Under the pieces are notes generated by a model. The model was not told the origin of the DNA, did no database searches, and saw only the letters and a list, made by a program, of their open reading frames with translations. A program made the position numbers and the translations under genes. 64,000 nt of DNA from Muricoccus roseus (GTDB taxonomy: Bacteria > Pseudomonadota > Alphaproteobacteria > Acetobacterales > Acetobacteraceae): assembly GCF_900141905.1 (NCBI RefSeq), contig NZ_FQZF01000008.1, positions 124,001 through 188,000 of the forward strand, in the 5' to 3' direction. Below, piece by piece: positions 36,174 to 44,992 of the stretch; the stretch's first letter is position 1; each line of letters opens with the position of its first letter.

Positions 36174-36605
36174 ATGTCCGACCGCCCCACCCTCCCGCCG
36201 GAGATGGACCCGATGCGCCTCCTGTCCGAGATGCGAATGCCCATGCTGGATGTAGAGGCCCTGGCCGCCGCACAGCGCCGCAACCTGGAGGCGCTCTCCG
36301 CCGCGAACCGCGTGGCGCTGGAAGGCGCGCAGGCCGTGGCCCGCCGCCACATGGAGATCCTGCAGCAATCCATGTCGGAGATGACCGATGCGGTGCGCGG
36401 CGCCTCCACCAGCGCCGACCCGCAGGACCGCGCCGCCAAGCAGGCCGATCTGGTGAAGGCCACCTATGAGAAGGCCGTGACCAACATGAAGGAGCTGGCG
36501 GACCTCATCCAGAAGTCCAATGCCGAGGCACTGACGGTGCTGAACAAGCGCTTCTCGGAGGCGATGGACGAGGTGCGCGGCCTGGTGGCCAAGAAGGACG
36601 GCTGA
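36174..36605 (+). CDS. Phasin family protein
   Basis: 143 residues, helical throughout and without aromatic core. The LDVEALAAAQRRNLEALSAANRVALEGAQAVARRHMEIL segment is the classical phasin-2 signature, followed by an amphipathic coil rich in Lys/Asp. Phasins coat polyhydroxyalkanoate granules and set their size and number. It lies after the TetR-like gene and converges with the DUF4169 gene. No PHA synthase is in the window. Confidence 0.93.
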   Translation: MSDRPTLPPEMDPMRLLSEMRMPMLDVEALAAAQRRNLEALSAANRVALEGAQAVARRHMEILQQSMSEMTDAVRGASTSADPQDRAAKQADLVKATYEKAVTNMKELADLIQKSNAEALTVLNKRFSEAMDEVRGLVAKKDG

Positions 36606-36623
36606 GGCGCGGCCTCAGCCTTT
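36600..36623. terminator. Hairpin terminator spanning two stop codons
   Basis: GGCTGAGGC (36600-36608) pairs with GCCTCAGCC (36612-36620), loop GCG, then TTT. The left arm holds the phasin stop TGA and the right arm holds the stop of the convergent DUF4169 gene, so the same hairpin closes both transcripts. Confidence 0.65.
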
Positions 36624-36815
36624 CGGCTCGTCCGGCGGCGCGCTGTCGAGCAGCGCGCCGTCCAGCAGGGCGTCGCGCTTTTCCCGGGCCGCGGCGTCCT
36701 TCGCCTTTTCCGCCCTGGTGCGGCCATGCGCCGCGCGGTTCGCCGCCGCGCGCGCCTCGGCTTCCGCCCGCGCGCGTGCCTTGCGGGCCCGGTTCAGGTT
36801 GACGATCTCGGCCAT
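36615..36815 (-). CDS. DUF4169 family protein
   Basis: 66 residues, very basic. MAEIVNLNRARKARARAEAEARAAANRAAHGRTRAEKAKD is the DUF4169 pattern (a VNLRRARK start and an Arg/Ala-rich single helix). The C-terminal DALLDGALLDSAPPDEPKG is more acidic. A nucleic-acid or ribosome association is conceivable but unproven. It converges on phasin. Confidence 0.85.
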   Translation of the reverse strand: MAEIVNLNRARKARARAEAEARAAANRAAHGRTRAEKAKDAAAREKRDALLDGALLDSAPPDEPKG

Positions 36816-36853
36816 CGCCCCAGGATAGAGCCCGGCATTCAGCGGAGCCAGCC

Positions 36854-37516
36854 ATGCAGATCGAGTTGACCGCCGCGGACGGCCATCGCCTCTCCGCCTG
36901 GCGCAGCGGCCCCGCGGATGCCCGGCGCGCCCTGGTGGTGGTGCAGGAGATCTTCGGGGTGAACGCGCATATGCGCCGCCTCTCCGACCATCTGGGCAGC
37001 CTCGGCTGGGCCGTGGTCACGCCCGCGCTGTTCGACCGTGCCGAGCGCGATGCCGAGCTGGGCTATGAGGCCGCCGACCGGGAGCGCGGCATGGCGCTGC
37101 GCAGCAAGGTCTCGAACGAGGCGGTGATGCTGGACATCGAGGCGGCGGCACAGGCGCTGCCGGCCGGCGCGGCGCACGGCATCATCGGCTATTGCTGGGG
37201 CGGCACCATCGCCTGGTGGGGCGCCACCCGCTCCACCAGCTTCGGCGCGGCGGTCGGCTATTACGGCGGCGGCATCGCCGCCACGCGGACCGAGACGCCG
37301 CATTGCCCGGTCCAGCTGCATTTCGGCGAGCTGGACAAGGGCATTCCCCTGGCGGATGTGGAGCTGGTGCGCCAGGCGCAACCCGGCGTGGAGGTCCATG
37401 TCTATCCCGGCGCGGGCCATGGCTTCGCCTGCGAGGACCGGTCGAGCTATGATCCGGCCGCGACCGCGCTGGCCGAGGAGCGGGCGCTCGCCTTCCTCTC
37501 GGCACATCTTGGCTGA
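36854..37516 (+). CDS. Dienelactone hydrolase family protein
   Basis: 220 residues of the DLH alpha/beta hydrolases. The nucleophile is a Cys in IIGYCWGGTIAWWGA; GVNAHMRRLSDHLGSLGWAVVTPALF sets the oxyanion region; Asp in FGELDKGIPLADV and His in PGAGHGFACEDR complete the triad. DLH opens dienelactone in chloroaromatic breakdown, but most homologues act on other esters or lactones. The Arg pair typical of true chlorocatechol DLH cannot be verified by eye, so the substrate is open. Confidence 0.9.
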   Translation: MQIELTAADGHRLSAWRSGPADARRALVVVQEIFGVNAHMRRLSDHLGSLGWAVVTPALFDRAERDAELGYEAADRERGMALRSKVSNEAVMLDIEAAAQALPAGAAHGIIGYCWGGTIAWWGATRSTSFGAAVGYYGGGIAATRTETPHCPVQLHFGELDKGIPLADVELVRQAQPGVEVHVYPGAGHGFACEDRSSYDPAATALAEERALAFLSAHLG

Positions 37517-37528
37517 GGAGAGCGGACC

Positions 37529-37717
37529 ATGCTCCGGACCATCGTCGGAATCGTCATCTTCCTCGCCCTGCTGGCGGTCATTCCCTACATCTGGCCGAAC
37601 GGCTTCTCCGAACCGCCGGTGGCGATGATCGTCCTTCTCGCCGTCGCGGCCCTGGTGGCCGCCGTGGCCGGGCGCAAGCGGCGGGCGCGCGGCTGGGGCA
37701 CCAGCTCCAGCGCCTGA
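37529..37717 (+). CDS. Small two-TM membrane protein, hypothetical
   Basis: 62 residues. Two hydrophobic segments (TIVGIVIFLALLAVIPYIW and VAMIVLLAVAALVAAVAG) flank a short NGFSEPP loop; a basic GRKRRARGWG tail faces the cytoplasm. ATG 37529 with GAGGAG upstream, 12 bp after the hydrolase gene, suggests co-transcription. No family recognised. Repeat copy B lies just beyond. Confidence 0.65.
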   Translation: MLRTIVGIVIFLALLAVIPYIWPNGFSEPPVAMIVLLAVAALVAAVAGRKRRARGWGTSSSA

Positions 37718-37748
37718 CGGGTTCGCCGGGGACCGATTCTGGGCTGTT

Positions 37749-37988
37749 GGTTTGTCCCCGGGAAGAGGAAGAAAGAATTCTTCCTCTTCCCGGACCCCTC
37801 ACCATCATCTTTTTTTGGAAGTTTGGAATCACGGGGCTGACGGTGCGCCTCGGGTCCGGGACCCGAGGCGACTGCAAGGCCAGGAAAAGCGCCCAGCAAC
37901 CCGAGACCCGCCGGTCAACGGTATCCACGGCAGTCAGACGGGGTTCCAAGGGCCTCAGGCCCTTGGCGGGTGGAGGGCGGAGCCCTCC
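37749..37988 (-). repeat. Structured intergenic repeat, copy B (inverted)
   Basis: Same element as copies A, C and D on the opposite strand. In element order it starts two bases after the mtnP stop: GGAGGGCTCCGCCCTCC, CCAAGGGCC/GGCCCTTGG, the invariant 20-base block, CGCCTCGGGT/ACCCGAGGCG (37846-37870), and a 14-bp purine/pyrimidine hairpin GGGAAGAGGAAGAA/TTCTTCCTCTTCCC. The hairpin in this copy is perfect with an A-T pair where copy D has G-C. Confidence 0.9.
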
Positions 37989-37990
37989 CC

Positions 37991-38878
37991 TTAAGCCGCG
38001 CGAAGCACGCGCCCGGCCACTGCATCCAGCTTCGCCACCAGCGCCGGGTCGCGCTTTTCCGGCGGGGTGACGATGGCCGCGTCCAGCGCGCGGTCGCAGC
38101 CCGCGGGGCAGGCGCCGCGCGGCTGGCCCAGCATGGGCACCACGGCCCGCACCAAGTCCTTCGCGCGGCCGGCATTCTCCAGCAGCACCTTCACCACCGC
38201 ATCGACCGTCACGTGGTCATGGTCCGGATGCCAGCAGTCGTAGTCGGTGACCATGGCGACGGTCGCGTAGCAAAGCTCCGCCTCGCGCGCGAGCTTCGCC
38301 TCTGGCATGTTCGTCATGCCGATCACGTCGCAGCCCCAGGCGCGGTACAGCTCGCTTTCCGCCTTCGTGCTGAATTGCGGGCCTTCCATGACGAGGTAGG
38401 TGCCGCCGCGCTTGTACTTCAGCCCGACGTCGCGCGCCGCCGCCTCCAGCGCGTCGCCCAGCCGGGGGCAGAGCGGGTGCGCCATGGAGACATGGGCCAC
38501 GCAGCCCGTCTCGAAGAAGCTCTTCTTACGCGCGAAGGTGCGGTCGATGAACTGGTCGACGATCACGAAGGTGCCGGGCGGCAGGTCGCCATTGAGGCTG
38601 CCCACCGCGGAGAGGGAGAGGATCTCGGTGCAGCCGGCACGCTTCATCGCATCGATGTTGGCGCGGTAGTTCAGCTCGCTCGGCGGCACGCGATGGCCAC
38701 GGCCGTGGCGCGGCAGGAACACGCAGCGCACGCCGGCCAGCGTGCCGAACAGCAGCTCGTCCGAGGGCTCGCCCCAGGGGCTTTCCACCCTCTCCCAGCG
38801 CCGGTCCTCCAGCCCCTCGATGTCATAGAGGCCGGAGCCGCCGATGAGGCCGATGACGGGGGTGATCTGGTCGGACAT
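37991..38878 (-). CDS. mtnP: S-methyl-5'-thioadenosine phosphorylase
   Basis: 295 residues. It phosphorolyses methylthioadenosine to adenine and methylthioribose-1-phosphate in methionine salvage. Seen: PVIGLIGGSGLYDIEGL, the phosphate-binding PRHGRGHRVPPSELNYRANI, LSAVGSLNGDL, MEGPQFSTKAESELYR, MTNMPEAKLAREAELCYA and VTDYDCWHPDHDHV. These match MTA phosphorylases rather than inosine/guanosine types. It is a single gene divergent from the GAF-GGDEF-EAL gene; repeat copy B follows its stop directly. Confidence 0.96.
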   Translation of the reverse strand: MSDQITPVIGLIGGSGLYDIEGLEDRRWERVESPWGEPSDELLFGTLAGVRCVFLPRHGRGHRVPPSELNYRANIDAMKRAGCTEILSLSAVGSLNGDLPPGTFVIVDQFIDRTFARKKSFFETGCVAHVSMAHPLCPRLGDALEAAARDVGLKYKRGGTYLVMEGPQFSTKAESELYRAWGCDVIGMTNMPEAKLAREAELCYATVAMVTDYDCWHPDHDHVTVDAVVKVLLENAGRAKDLVRAVVPMLGQPRGACPAGCDRALDAAIVTPPEKRDPALVAKLDAVAGRVLRAA

Positions 38879-38963
38879 CGTGCTTCGCTCTCAGCCAGGG
38901 TCTGCAGGCGGCGAACGCTCTAGCGGAGCGTGCGGAGGCGCACCAGGGCGCGAAATGACAGGA

Positions 38964-38998
38964 GCAACCGATAGTTGCGCCGGGCAACCGTCAGTTGC
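38964..38998. promoter_or_regulatory. Two tandem palindromes upstream of the GAF-GGDEF-EAL gene
   Basis: GCAACCGATAGTTGC (38964-38978) and GCAACCGTCAGTTGC (38984-38998) are 15-bp palindromes with arms GCAAC/GTTGC, centres 20 bp apart, so about two helical turns. Between them and the start lies an AT-rich stretch with the symmetric TCGCG...CGCGA at 39003-39023. This looks like a double operator for a dimeric regulator. Confidence 0.6.
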
Positions 38999-39038
38999 AC
39001 TCTCGCGTTAATCATTATCGCGAAAAGGAAGACCCGGC

Positions 39039-40862
39039 ATGGCGCCCGTCCCGAGGCCCGCCGAAGAGGCTGATCGGCTCCTCGATGTGGCCGACATCGC
39101 CTCCTTCGACAAGGTGACGGAGGATCTCCTCGGCGCGTTCGTGCGGGTCGCGAGCGACCTCCTGGGCGTGCCGATCTCCGGTGTCTCCCTGGTCGGCGAG
39201 CACGAGCAGTTCTTCAAGGCCATCAAGGGCCTCCATGCCGGCGCCACCCCGCGCGACAACGCCTTCTGCGCCCATGCCATCCTGAACCCGGATGAGGTGA
39301 TGGTGGTGCCGGACCTGGCGGAGGATCCCCGGTTCCGCTCCAGCGAGTTCGTCAACAGCTACCCCAACCTGCGCTTCTACGCCGGGGCGCCGCTGCGGGG
39401 CGGCCGTGGGCACGCCGTGGGCACGCTCTGCGTGATGGACCATGTGCCGCGGCAGCTCACCCCAGCCCTGATCGACCGGCTGCAGGACCTGGCCCGCGGC
39501 GTTTCCGCCGCGCTTTCCCTCCGGCAGGCGATCCATGAGGTGCATCGTGCGGCCCGCACGGATGCGCTGACGGGCGTGTGCAACCGCAAGGGCATGGAGG
39601 AGATCTTCGCCAGCATCGATCCGCAGCATCTCGGGCTGCTGATGATCGACCTGGATGGCTTCAAGCCGATCAACGACACCTATGGCCATGCGGGCGGCGA
39701 CAAGGCGCTGGTGGAGGTGGCGCGCCGCCTTCGCGAGACCGTGCGCGCCAAGGACACGGTGGTGCGGCTGGGCGGGGACGAGTTCGTCGTGCTGGTGCGG
39801 GAGGTGGAGCGGCCCGAGGCGGGGCTGAGCCTCGCCGCCCGAATCCACGCCGCCTTCGCCGACACCTTCCTGCTGAACGGCGCCGCCGTGCCGCTGCGCG
39901 CCTCGATCGGCTTCGCCGCCAGCCCGTGGCACGCCAGCGACGTGCGAACGCTGATGGAGCGGGCGGACGCGGCTCTCTATGCCGCCAAGCGGGCCGGGCG
40001 GGGCGTGACGCGCGTGGCGGATACCTCGCCCGGCGGCGAATCGGTGGGCCGGACCGCGCTCGAGGCTTGGCTGCGGGAGGCGTTCTCGCCGGGCGGCACG
40101 GTGCCCTTCCACCTCGTCTTCCAGCCGATTGCGGACCTGCCGACGGGCGAGGTGCGCTCGGTGGAGGCCCTGCTGCGCTGGCGCACCGACACTGGCCTCT
40201 CCCTCCGCCCCGCCGATGTGCTGCCGGTGATCGAGGGCATGGGCTATTCCAGCGCGCTCGACCGCTGGGTCGTGGGCGAGGCCTGCCGGCTCATCGCCAT
40301 CGGCCGCCCGCCCCACACCATCTCGGTCAATGCCTCGGCCAGCACCTTCGGGGTGCCGGGCTTCGACGGGCAGGTGCAGGCCATCCTGCAGCAGCACGGC
40401 ATCGGGGGCGACCGGCTGGTGATCGAGATGACCGAGGGCTCGCTGGCCGGGGACCCGGAGGCGGCGCTGAAGAACATGCACGGGCTGGCGGAGATCGGCG
40501 TGCGCGTGGTGCTCGACGACTTCGGCGGCGGGCACGGCACGCTGGCGCGGCTGCGCGGCTACCCCTTCGACGCGATCAAGATCGACCGCTCCCTCGTCAC
40601 CGATTGCGCTCGCGACACTCAGGGGACCGCGCTGATGGAGGCAGTGGCGGGCATGGCCCATGCCCTTTCGGTTCCGGTCGTGGCGGAGGGGGTGGAGAAC
40701 GCCGCCCAGCTCGCGGTGCTGGCCCGCTTCGGCGTGGAGCGGGCCCAGGGCTTCCTCGTCTCCCGCCCCGTCGCCTGGGAGCGGCTGGAAGAGGTGGCGG
40801 CGATGGTGCCGGAGCGCATCCGCGCCGCCCTGGCGAAAGAGGGCGCGCCCGCCCCGGCCTGA
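39039..40862 (+). CDS. GAF-GGDEF-EAL protein (cytosolic c-di-GMP turnover)
   Basis: 607 residues, no signal or TM helix. GAF about 20-165, GGDEF about 180-335, EAL about 355-595. The cyclase motif RLGGDEF and the I-site RAKD five residues before it are intact. The phosphodiesterase half keeps VEALLRW, NASASTFG, EMTEGSL and DDFGGGHGTLARL, with loop 6 slightly unusual (GGGHGTL against GTGYSSL). Both activities are plausible, set by a small molecule at GAF. AAGGAAG precedes ATG 39039. Two operator-like palindromes lie 41 to 75 bp upstream. Confidence 0.93.
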   Translation: MAPVPRPAEEADRLLDVADIASFDKVTEDLLGAFVRVASDLLGVPISGVSLVGEHEQFFKAIKGLHAGATPRDNAFCAHAILNPDEVMVVPDLAEDPRFRSSEFVNSYPNLRFYAGAPLRGGRGHAVGTLCVMDHVPRQLTPALIDRLQDLARGVSAALSLRQAIHEVHRAARTDALTGVCNRKGMEEIFASIDPQHLGLLMIDLDGFKPINDTYGHAGGDKALVEVARRLRETVRAKDTVVRLGGDEFVVLVREVERPEAGLSLAARIHAAFADTFLLNGAAVPLRASIGFAASPWHASDVRTLMERADAALYAAKRAGRGVTRVADTSPGGESVGRTALEAWLREAFSPGGTVPFHLVFQPIADLPTGEVRSVEALLRWRTDTGLSLRPADVLPVIEGMGYSSALDRWVVGEACRLIAIGRPPHTISVNASASTFGVPGFDGQVQAILQQHGIGGDRLVIEMTEGSLAGDPEAALKNMHGLAEIGVRVVLDDFGGGHGTLARLRGYPFDAIKIDRSLVTDCARDTQGTALMEAVAGMAHALSVPVVAEGVENAAQLAVLARFGVERAQGFLVSRPVAWERLEEVAAMVPERIRAALAKEGAPAPA

Positions 40863-40894
40863 GCTCCGGGCCTGAGCTCCGGGCCTGAGCCCGG
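40858..40894. repeat. 13-bp tandem repeat at the GGDEF-EAL stop
   Basis: CCTGAGCTCCGGG at 40858-40870 repeats at 40871-40883, then a shortened copy CCTGAGCCCGG follows. The first copy contains the gene's own TGA stop (40860-40862). It is the second example in the window of a tandem repeat founded on a stop codon. Confidence 0.9.
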
Positions 40895-40914
40895 CCATTC
40901 CCCCGCGCAAAAAA

Positions 40915-40952
40915 GGAAAGGCCCCGCTCCGTCACCGGAGCGGGGCCTTTCC
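40915..40952. terminator. Strong bidirectional terminator
   Basis: A perfect 17-bp stem, 40915-40931 against 40936-40952, with a TCAC loop, lies between the convergent GGDEF-EAL and petC genes. An A-run at 40909-40914 gives a T-tract for the minus strand, so it is best suited to end petABC; the plus side has TTTCCC. Confidence 0.85.
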
Positions 40953-40976
40953 CTGTCTCAGGGCCTCAGCGGGCGG

Positions 40977-41795
40977 TCAGTGCAGATCCGCCCAGACCTT
41001 CCGCTTCACCGCATAGGCCAGGCCGCCAAGGATGGTCAGGAAGATGATCATCCGCACGCCCATGGCGCGGCGCTGCTCCAGCTCCGGCTCCGCGGCCCAG
41101 GCGAGGAAGGTGGCGACGTCGGTCGCCATCTGGTCCACGGTCGCCTTGGTGCCATCGGCATAGGTCACCTGGCCCTCGGTGTTCAGCGGGGGCGCCATGG
41201 CGATCTGATGGCCCGGGAAGTACTTGTTGTAGTGCATCCCTTCCATCACGGTGATGCCGGGCGGCGGCTCCTCGTAGCCGACGAGGAGGGCGTGCAGGTA
41301 GTCCGCCCCGCCCTCGCGCGCCTTCACCATCACCGACAGGTCGGGCGGCAGCGCGCCGTTGTTCGCGGCGCGGGCCGCGGCGTCATTGGCGAAGGGCCGG
41401 CGGAAATGGTCGGAGGGGCGCGCCGGCCGCTCGAACATCTCGCCATTGTCGTTCGGCCCGTCCTGCACCTGGAACTGCGAGGCCAGGGCCGCGATCTGGG
41501 CCGGGTTCAGCCCGATGCCGGTCAGGTGGCGGTAGGAGAGCTGCCGCATCGAATGGCAGGCCGAGCAGACCTCCTTATAGACCTGGAAGCCGCGCTGCGC
41601 GGAGGCCCGGTCGAAGGTGCCGAAGATGCCGTCGAAGGAGAAGCGCGTGTCCGGGATATGGATCACGTCATGCCCTTCGGCCGCGCGCGCGCCCGAACCG
41701 AGGGCCGCCGGCGCCAGGGCGAGGACGGGGGCGAGGACGGCCGCGAGGGCGGCCGCCTTCAGGGTGGGAACCAGCATCAGCAGGGGGCGGCGCAT
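40977..41795 (-). CDS. petC: Cytochrome c1 (bc1 complex)
   Basis: 272 residues. Heme c attachment is EVCSACHSM (CxxCH), the axial Met lies in HQIAMAPPL, and the C-terminal anchor is VRMIIFLTILGGLAYAVKRK. An N-terminal signal is present ([22 protein letters not shown]). It takes electrons from the Rieske protein and passes them to soluble cytochrome c. ATG 41795 overlaps the cytochrome b stop (TGATG); GTG 41798 is possible. It closes the petABC operon. Confidence 0.96.
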   Translation of the reverse strand: MRRPLLMLVPTLKAAALAAVLAPVLALAPAALGSGARAAEGHDVIHIPDTRFSFDGIFGTFDRASAQRGFQVYKEVCSACHSMRQLSYRHLTGIGLNPAQIAALASQFQVQDGPNDNGEMFERPARPSDHFRRPFANDAAARAANNGALPPDLSVMVKAREGGADYLHALLVGYEEPPPGITVMEGMHYNKYFPGHQIAMAPPLNTEGQVTYADGTKATVDQMATDVATFLAWAAEPELEQRRAMGVRMIIFLTILGGLAYAVKRKVWADLH

Positions 41796-43120
41796 CACGC
41801 CTTCTCCATCGGCTTGGCAGTTGCGCCGGCAGGCAGGGGACCACCGCCCTTCCGGGTCAGCACCGCACGGGCGATGCTTTCAGGCAGCGGCAGGGGACGC
41901 TCGAACTTCGCCAGGAAGGGCAGGATCACCAGGAAGTAGGCGAAGTAGTAGGCGGTGCAGATCTGGGCGATGAGGATGTAGGGCTGCTCGGCCGGCTTGC
42001 CGCCCACCCACATCAGCACGCCGAAATTCACCGTCCAGACCAGGAACAGCCACTTGGCGATCGGGCGGAAGCGCATGGAGCGCACCGGCGAGCTGTCCAG
42101 CCAGGGCAGGACGAAGAGGATGAGCAGCGCGCCGCCCATCAGCACCACGCCGCCCAGCTTGTTCGGCACCGCGCGGAGGATCGCGTAGAAGGGCAGGAAG
42201 TACCATTCCGGCACGATATGCGCGGGCGTCACCAGCGGGTTCGCCGGGATGTAGTTGTCGGGGTGGCCGAGATAGTTCGGCATGAAGAAGACGAGGATCG
42301 CGAAGACCACCAGGTACACCACGATCCCGAAGCTGTCCTTGATCGTGTAGTACGGATGGAAGGGGATGGTGTCCTTCTTCGTCTTCGGCTCGATGCCCAG
42401 CGGGTTGTTGCTGCCCGTGATGTGCAGCGCGACGACGTGCAGGAAGGTCACGCCCACGATGACGAAGGGCAGGAGGAAGTGCAGCGAGAAGAAGCGGTTG
42501 AGGGTGGGGTTGTCCACCGAGAAGCCGCCCCACAGCCAGGTGACGATGTGCTCGCCGACCACGGGCAGGGCCGAGAACAGGTTGGTGATGACGGTCGCGC
42601 CCCAGAAGGACATCTGGCCCCAGGGCAGCACGTAGCCCATGAACGCCGTGGCCATCATCAGGATGAACAGCACGACGCCGAGCATCCACAGCAGCTCTCG
42701 CGGCGACTTGTAGGAGCCGTAGTAGAGCGATCGCCACATGTGGATGTAGACGACAATGAAGAACATGCTGGCGCCGTTCGCATGCGCGTAGCGAAGCAGC
42801 CAGCCGTAGTTCACGTCGCGCATGATGCGCTCGACGCTGTCGAAGGCGAGATGCGTGTTGGCGGCGTACTGCATGGACAGCACCACGCCGGTCGCGATCA
42901 TGATCACCAGGGTGACCATCGCCAGCGCGCCGAAATTCCAGAAGTAGTTGAAGTTCCGGGGCGTCGGGAAGCTGCCGTACTCGAGCTGGATCATCGAGAT
43001 CACCGGCATGCGCTGGTCGATCCAGCGCAGCACCGGGTTCTGCACCTTCGAGTCGTGCATGTGCCGGACGTCGCTGTCCGGGTCGCTCAGCTCATGCTGG
43101 TCGTGAGGGCCTGCGGCCAT
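41795..43120 (-). CDS. petB: Cytochrome b (bc1 complex)
   Basis: 441 residues, eight helices. The Qo-site PEWY motif is in [13 protein letters not shown], heme-ligating histidines are in [30 protein letters not shown], and [46 protein letters not shown] is the classical Qo-region segment. The protein transfers electrons from ubiquinol through low- and high-potential hemes. The ~30-residue C-terminal extension is Pro/Lys-rich. It starts 13 bp after petA. Confidence 0.97.
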   Translation of the reverse strand: MAAGPHDQHELSDPDSDVRHMHDSKVQNPVLRWIDQRMPVISMIQLEYGSFPTPRNFNYFWNFGALAMVTLVIMIATGVVLSMQYAANTHLAFDSVERIMRDVNYGWLLRYAHANGASMFFIVVYIHMWRSLYYGSYKSPRELLWMLGVVLFILMMATAFMGYVLPWGQMSFWGATVITNLFSALPVVGEHIVTWLWGGFSVDNPTLNRFFSLHFLLPFVIVGVTFLHVVALHITGSNNPLGIEPKTKKDTIPFHPYYTIKDSFGIVVYLVVFAILVFFMPNYLGHPDNYIPANPLVTPAHIVPEWYFLPFYAILRAVPNKLGGVVLMGGALLILFVLPWLDSSPVRSMRFRPIAKWLFLVWTVNFGVLMWVGGKPAEQPYILIAQICTAYYFAYFLVILPFLAKFERPLPLPESIARAVLTRKGGGPLPAGATAKPMEKA

Positions 43121-43133
43121 TGTCGTGCGCTCC

Positions 43134-43754
43134 TCAGCCGACCCGGATGCGGGTGTCGGAGGTAAAGGAATAATCGGGGATGGCGAGGTTCAGCGGCGCG
43201 GGGCCCCGGCGGATGCGGCCGGCCGTGTCGTAATGGCTGCCATGGCAGGGGCAGAACCACCCGCCGTAGTCGCCACGCGCATCGGTCGGCTTCTGGCCCA
43301 GCGGCACGCAGCCCAGATGGGTGCAGACGCCCAGCACGATCAGCCACTGATCCTTGCCCGGCTTCACGCGGGACTGGTCCGTCGCCGGGTCACGCAGCTC
43401 GCCCAGCGGAACGGCGCGGGCCTCCTGGATCTCCTGGGCCGTGCGGCGGCGCACGAAAACGGGCTTGCCGCGCCACATCACCGTCACGGCTTGGCCCTCG
43501 GCGATCGGGCCCAGCTCCACATCGGTGCTCGCCAGGGCCAGCACGTCCTGGCTCGGATTCATCGAATGGATGAACGGCCAGGCCATCACGCCGACGCCCA
43601 CGGCGGTAAAGGAGCCCGCGGCCAGCTTCAGGAAGTCGCGGCGGACCGGCCCTTCCTCATGCCCCCCGTGCGGATGGGCGCCGACCGCGTCGGCATGCCG
43701 CGACCCCGGTTCGGAAGGGCTCGTCTTGGGCGGGTTAGCCAGCACATCGGCCAT
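43134..43754 (-). CDS. petA: Ubiquinol-cytochrome c reductase Rieske iron-sulfur subunit
   Basis: 206 residues from ATG 43754. An extended N-terminus ([21 protein letters not shown]) precedes a Tat-type motif RRDFLK and anchor helix ([14 protein letters not shown]). Cluster-binding motifs CTHLGC and CPCHGSHY are intact, including the disulfide cysteines. It oxidises ubiquinol at the Qo site. The long frame extending to 44810 is a shadow of hemF. First gene of petABC and divergent from hemF. Confidence 0.95.
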   Translation of the reverse strand: MADVLANPPKTSPSEPGSRHADAVGAHPHGGHEEGPVRRDFLKLAAGSFTAVGVGVMAWPFIHSMNPSQDVLALASTDVELGPIAEGQAVTVMWRGKPVFVRRRTAQEIQEARAVPLGELRDPATDQSRVKPGKDQWLIVLGVCTHLGCVPLGQKPTDARGDYGGWFCPCHGSHYDTAGRIRRGPAPLNLAIPDYSFTSDTRIRVG

Positions 43755-43976
43755 TCGATCGCTCGTCCTGTTCTCCGTCCCCGTTCCCGGCGCCGGGGTG
43801 GGCGGCGGGTGGAGCCGTTGCATCCTCCCCCGCGGGACCGGCTTGCGGCCGGCGGGCGGGGCGTGGGCCGGGCGCGCGCAGACGCGCGGTGCCAGGCCGT
43901 TGATGGCGCCATATAACGGTGCGGAACGTGGGGTGGCAACGGCGCCCCCCGCGCCGCAACACCTGTATGGGCACGA

Positions 43977-44897
43977 ATGACACACCGCCAACCCCCAGGC
44001 CTGCCCGCGGATCCCTCCCATCCCGGCCATCACTCCTTCGCAGCCCCGGCCCGGACCTGGTTCGAAGGGCTGCGCGACCGCCTCTGCGCGGCCTTCGAGG
44101 CAATCGAGGATGAGGGCACCACCGGCCCCCACGCCGCCCTGCCCCCTGGTCGGTTCGTCCGCACGCCATGGGACCGGGCGGAGGGCGGCGGCGGCGTCAT
44201 GTCGGTGATGAAAGGCCGCGTCTTCGAGAAGGTGGGGGTGAACGTCTCCACGGTCTGGGGTGAATTCAGCCCGGAATTTCGCAAGCAGATCCCGGGGGCG
44301 GAGGAGGATCCGCGGTTCCTGGCGACCGGCGTCTCGCTGGTGGCCCATATGCGCTCGCCCCGCGTACCGGCGGCCCATATGAACACGCGCTTCATCACCA
44401 CGCGGCGGAGCTGGTTCGGCGGCGGCGGGGACCTCACGCCGATGTTTCCCGATTCGGGCGAGTCCCAGGCCGACGCCGGCCGATTCCACGCCGCCTTCCG
44501 CGCGGCCTGCGAGCGGCACGACGCGGATTATTACCCCCGCTTCAAGAAATGGTGTGACGAGTACTTCTTCCTGCCCCACCGCAATGAGCCGCGCGGCCTG
44601 GGAGGCATCTTCTATGACTGGCTCGGCCGCGACGAGCCGGACGAATCCCGCCTGCCTGACCATTTCGCCTTTACGCGGGATGTCGGGGAGGCCTTCCTTG
44701 AAGCCTATCCCGCCATCATCCGCGGCCGGATGCACGAGCCCTGGACCGAGGCGGAGCGCGAGCACCAGCTCATCCGCCGCGGCCGCTACGTGGAGTTCAA
44801 CCTGCTCCATGACCGCGGCACGCTCTTCGGCCTTCGGACGGGCGGAAATGTGGAAGCGATTCTCATGTCCATGCCGCCGGAGGTGCGCTGGCCCTGA
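43977..44897 (+). CDS. hemF: Oxygen-dependent coproporphyrinogen III oxidase
   Basis: 306 residues. It decarboxylates coproporphyrinogen III in heme biosynthesis with O2. Seen: [55 protein letters not shown] and [21 protein letters not shown], all HemF hallmarks. The 20-residue N-terminal [13 protein letters not shown] stretch is variable. Divergent from petABC across 222 bp, so heme synthesis and the heme-rich bc1 complex may share control. hemW near 5 kb is a separate heme-handling gene. Confidence 0.96.
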   Translation: MTHRQPPGLPADPSHPGHHSFAAPARTWFEGLRDRLCAAFEAIEDEGTTGPHAALPPGRFVRTPWDRAEGGGGVMSVMKGRVFEKVGVNVSTVWGEFSPEFRKQIPGAEEDPRFLATGVSLVAHMRSPRVPAAHMNTRFITTRRSWFGGGGDLTPMFPDSGESQADAGRFHAAFRAACERHDADYYPRFKKWCDEYFFLPHRNEPRGLGGIFYDWLGRDEPDESRLPDHFAFTRDVGEAFLEAYPAIIRGRMHEPWTEAEREHQLIRRGRYVEFNLLHDRGTLFGLRTGGNVEAILMSMPPEVRWP

Positions 44898-44992
44898 GCC
44901 CGCGCCCCTCCTGGCCCCGCCCGAGCCCCCTGGCGGCGGGGATGGGGCCGCGGCTAGGCTGGGCGCAACGAAAACGTCCCGAGGAAGCCTTC

